Of a DNA stretch of 64,000 nt, positions 63,017 through 64,000 are shown piece by piece. This DNA comes from Lachnoclostridium sp. (lineage in GTDB: Bacteria; Bacillota; Clostridia; Lachnospirales; Lachnospiraceae), in assembly GCA_021770065.1 (NCBI GenBank), contig JAETRR010000005.1, forward strand, positions 27,001-91,000, read 5' to 3'. The stretch's first letter is position 1. Each line of letters begins with the position of its first letter. A program made the translations under genes and the position numbers. The notes beneath the pieces are model-generated. The model made no database searches and was not told where the DNA came from. It worked only from the letters and a program-made list of their open reading frames with translations.

Positions 63017-64000
63017 TTACAGCCCTCCCGCTATGGTCGACATAATTGTTGACTGGTTCATTTCCTCTCCACTGAGCTCTCCTACTTTGCTTCCGTCGCG
63101 CATAACCACCATGCGGTCGCAGGTACGAAGCATCTCCTCGATCTCAGAAGAAATAAACACGACTGCCATACCCTCTTTCGCCAGCTTCACCACCAGCTTT
63201 TGAATCTCCGTCTTGGTTCCAACGTCAATTCCTCTGGTAGGCTCGTCAAGAATCAGAAAATCCGGATTGGTCAGAAGCCATCTTCCAATAATCACCTTCT
63301 GCTGATTTCCTCCGGAAAGGGACTTAATGGGAGTCTCCCGGCCGGCCGTCTTAATCTGCAGCATATCAATATATTTGTCCGTGAATTCCTCCTGCTGCTT
63401 TCTGCTTAAAAGATGGAACATCCCCCGTTTTGCCTGAAGAGCAATGATCAGATTTTCTCTCACGGAAAGATCTGCAATGATTCCCTCGTTCTTCCGGTCC
63501 TCCGGAAGATAGGCCATTCCCTCATACATGGAATGAATGGGATGCTTGGCGGAAAGCTTCTTTCCTTTTACCAGCAGTTCCCCTTCATCTGTCTTCTCCG
63601 CTCCGTAAAGCACACGGACTGTCTCAGAGCGGCCGGATCCTAAAAGCCCGGTAAAGCCCACTACCTCGCCTTTATGTATCACCAGATCAAAGGGCTTGAT
63701 ATAGCCTTTCTTCCCTAGTCCTACGGCCTTAATCACAATATCCTCTTCCTTAAAGGAAGTCTCCTCCCCGCCCGTCTGCTTAATGGCCGCCAGATCGTCA
63801 AAATCTTTTCCCATCATTTTCGCCACAAGCTGTACTCTGGGAAGCTCCGCAGTGGTAAACTGGCCAATCAGCTGGCCATTTCTTAAGACAGTAATCTTAT
63901 CGCAGACCTCATAAACCTGCTCCAGAAAATGGGTGACAAATATAATTCCTACTCCCTCGCCTTTCAGCCTGCGCATAAGCCGGAAGAGCTTCTCCACCTC
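63017..64000 (-). CDS. Sugar ABC transporter ATP-binding protein, C-terminal part (cut by window edge)
   Basis: About 327 residues are inside the window. The visible part starts after the first Walker B region (GVGIIFVTHFLEQVYEVCD) and includes the entire second nucleotide-binding domain: degenerate Walker A GLLGSGRSE, signature LSGGNQQKVIIGRWLL and LILDEPTRGID. This is the two-domain CUT2 sugar ATPase pattern, as in the rhamnose system at the left, but a different paralogue. The gene continues past base 64000, so its start and first domain are not seen. Confidence 0.9.
   Translation of the reverse strand, partial: EVEKLFRLMRRLKGEGVGIIFVTHFLEQVYEVCDKITVLRNGQLIGQFTTAELPRVQLVAKMMGKDFDDLAAIKQTGGEETSFKEEDIVIKAVGLGKKGYIKPFDLVIHKGEVVGFTGLLGSGRSETVRVLYGAEKTDEGELLVKGKKLSAKHPIHSMYEGMAYLPEDRKNEGIIADLSVRENLIIALQAKRGMFHLLSRKQQEEFTDKYIDMLQIKTAGRETPIKSLSGGNQQKVIIGRWLLTNPDFLILDEPTRGIDVGTKTEIQKLVVKLAKEGMAVVFISSEIEEMLRTCDRMVVMRDGSKVGELSGEEMNQSTIMSTIAGGL

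Overview
The window reads as chromosome of a Gram-positive anaerobe of the class Clostridia, most likely a Lachnospiraceae relative. This is inferred from the mix of families: a MinCDE-MreBCD-PBP2-RodA cluster, SepF/YlmH, DUF4321, an NADP-type GDH close to clostridial enzymes, strong AGGAGG ribosome sites and medium GC. No species can be assigned. Almost every gene is on the minus strand. The exceptions are an AraC regulator and a YfhO-type membrane protein. Both ends cut through genes: a coaE-like gene on the left and a sugar ABC ATPase on the right.

Read in transcription order (right to left) within blocks. 1-3218: a small zinc-finger membrane protein, polA and coaE. 3353-12114: an L-rhamnose uptake and breakdown operon (ATPase, two permeases, lipoprotein, rhamnulokinase, class II aldolase). 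It diverges from its AraC regulator across a region holding two promoters and two direct repeats 21 bp apart. 12150-12827: a small coiled-coil gene, tRNA-Leu(CAA) and divergent promoters. 12858-22608: yfhO, which overlaps tail to tail with a housekeeping run (yggS-sepF-ylmH-aroB-lspA-rluD), then an HlyD-like protein and a small P-loop protein. 22620-32900: the rod-shape and division-site operon (DUF4321, radC, mreB, mreC, mreD, PBP2, minC, minD, minE, rodA, mgsA). 32917-38217: miaA and three metabolic genes. 38236-46969: rluF-ligA-HAD-glgB-mscS-unknown-aldo/keto reductase. 47002-51129: a DUF819 transporter, a transglutaminase-like protein and a dipeptide epimerase, probably a peptide or murein-peptide module. 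51274-57325: a chemoreceptor, a D-2-hydroxyacid dehydrogenase, gdhA, a HAD phosphatase and DUF1622. 57388-60012: a heavy-metal efflux operon (HMA protein, P1B ATPase, ArsR) with a recognisable ArsR operator. 60033-60787: a HepT/MntA (HEPN-nucleotidyltransferase) toxin-antitoxin pair. 60946-64000: a second sugar ABC transporter.

The most unusual content is non-coding. Three unrelated families of structured repeats sit between genes, nearly always ending 13-25 bases before a start codon. Family A (about 105 bp, four full copies plus fragments) is a long multi-segment hairpin whose arm sequences differ between copies while pairing is kept, with a conserved CGGAACTGGAA end and a conserved apical core. 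Family B (up to about 120 bp, two full and two reduced copies) combines a small covarying hairpin, a 9-10 bp closing stem and a perfect 15-bp hairpin. Family C is a four-copy, 51-bp tandem array with two hairpins per unit. One locus (20245-20503) joins an A copy, a B copy and an A fragment that supplies the stop codon of the neighbouring gene. Whether these are mobile palindromes, regulatory leaders or both cannot be decided from one window.
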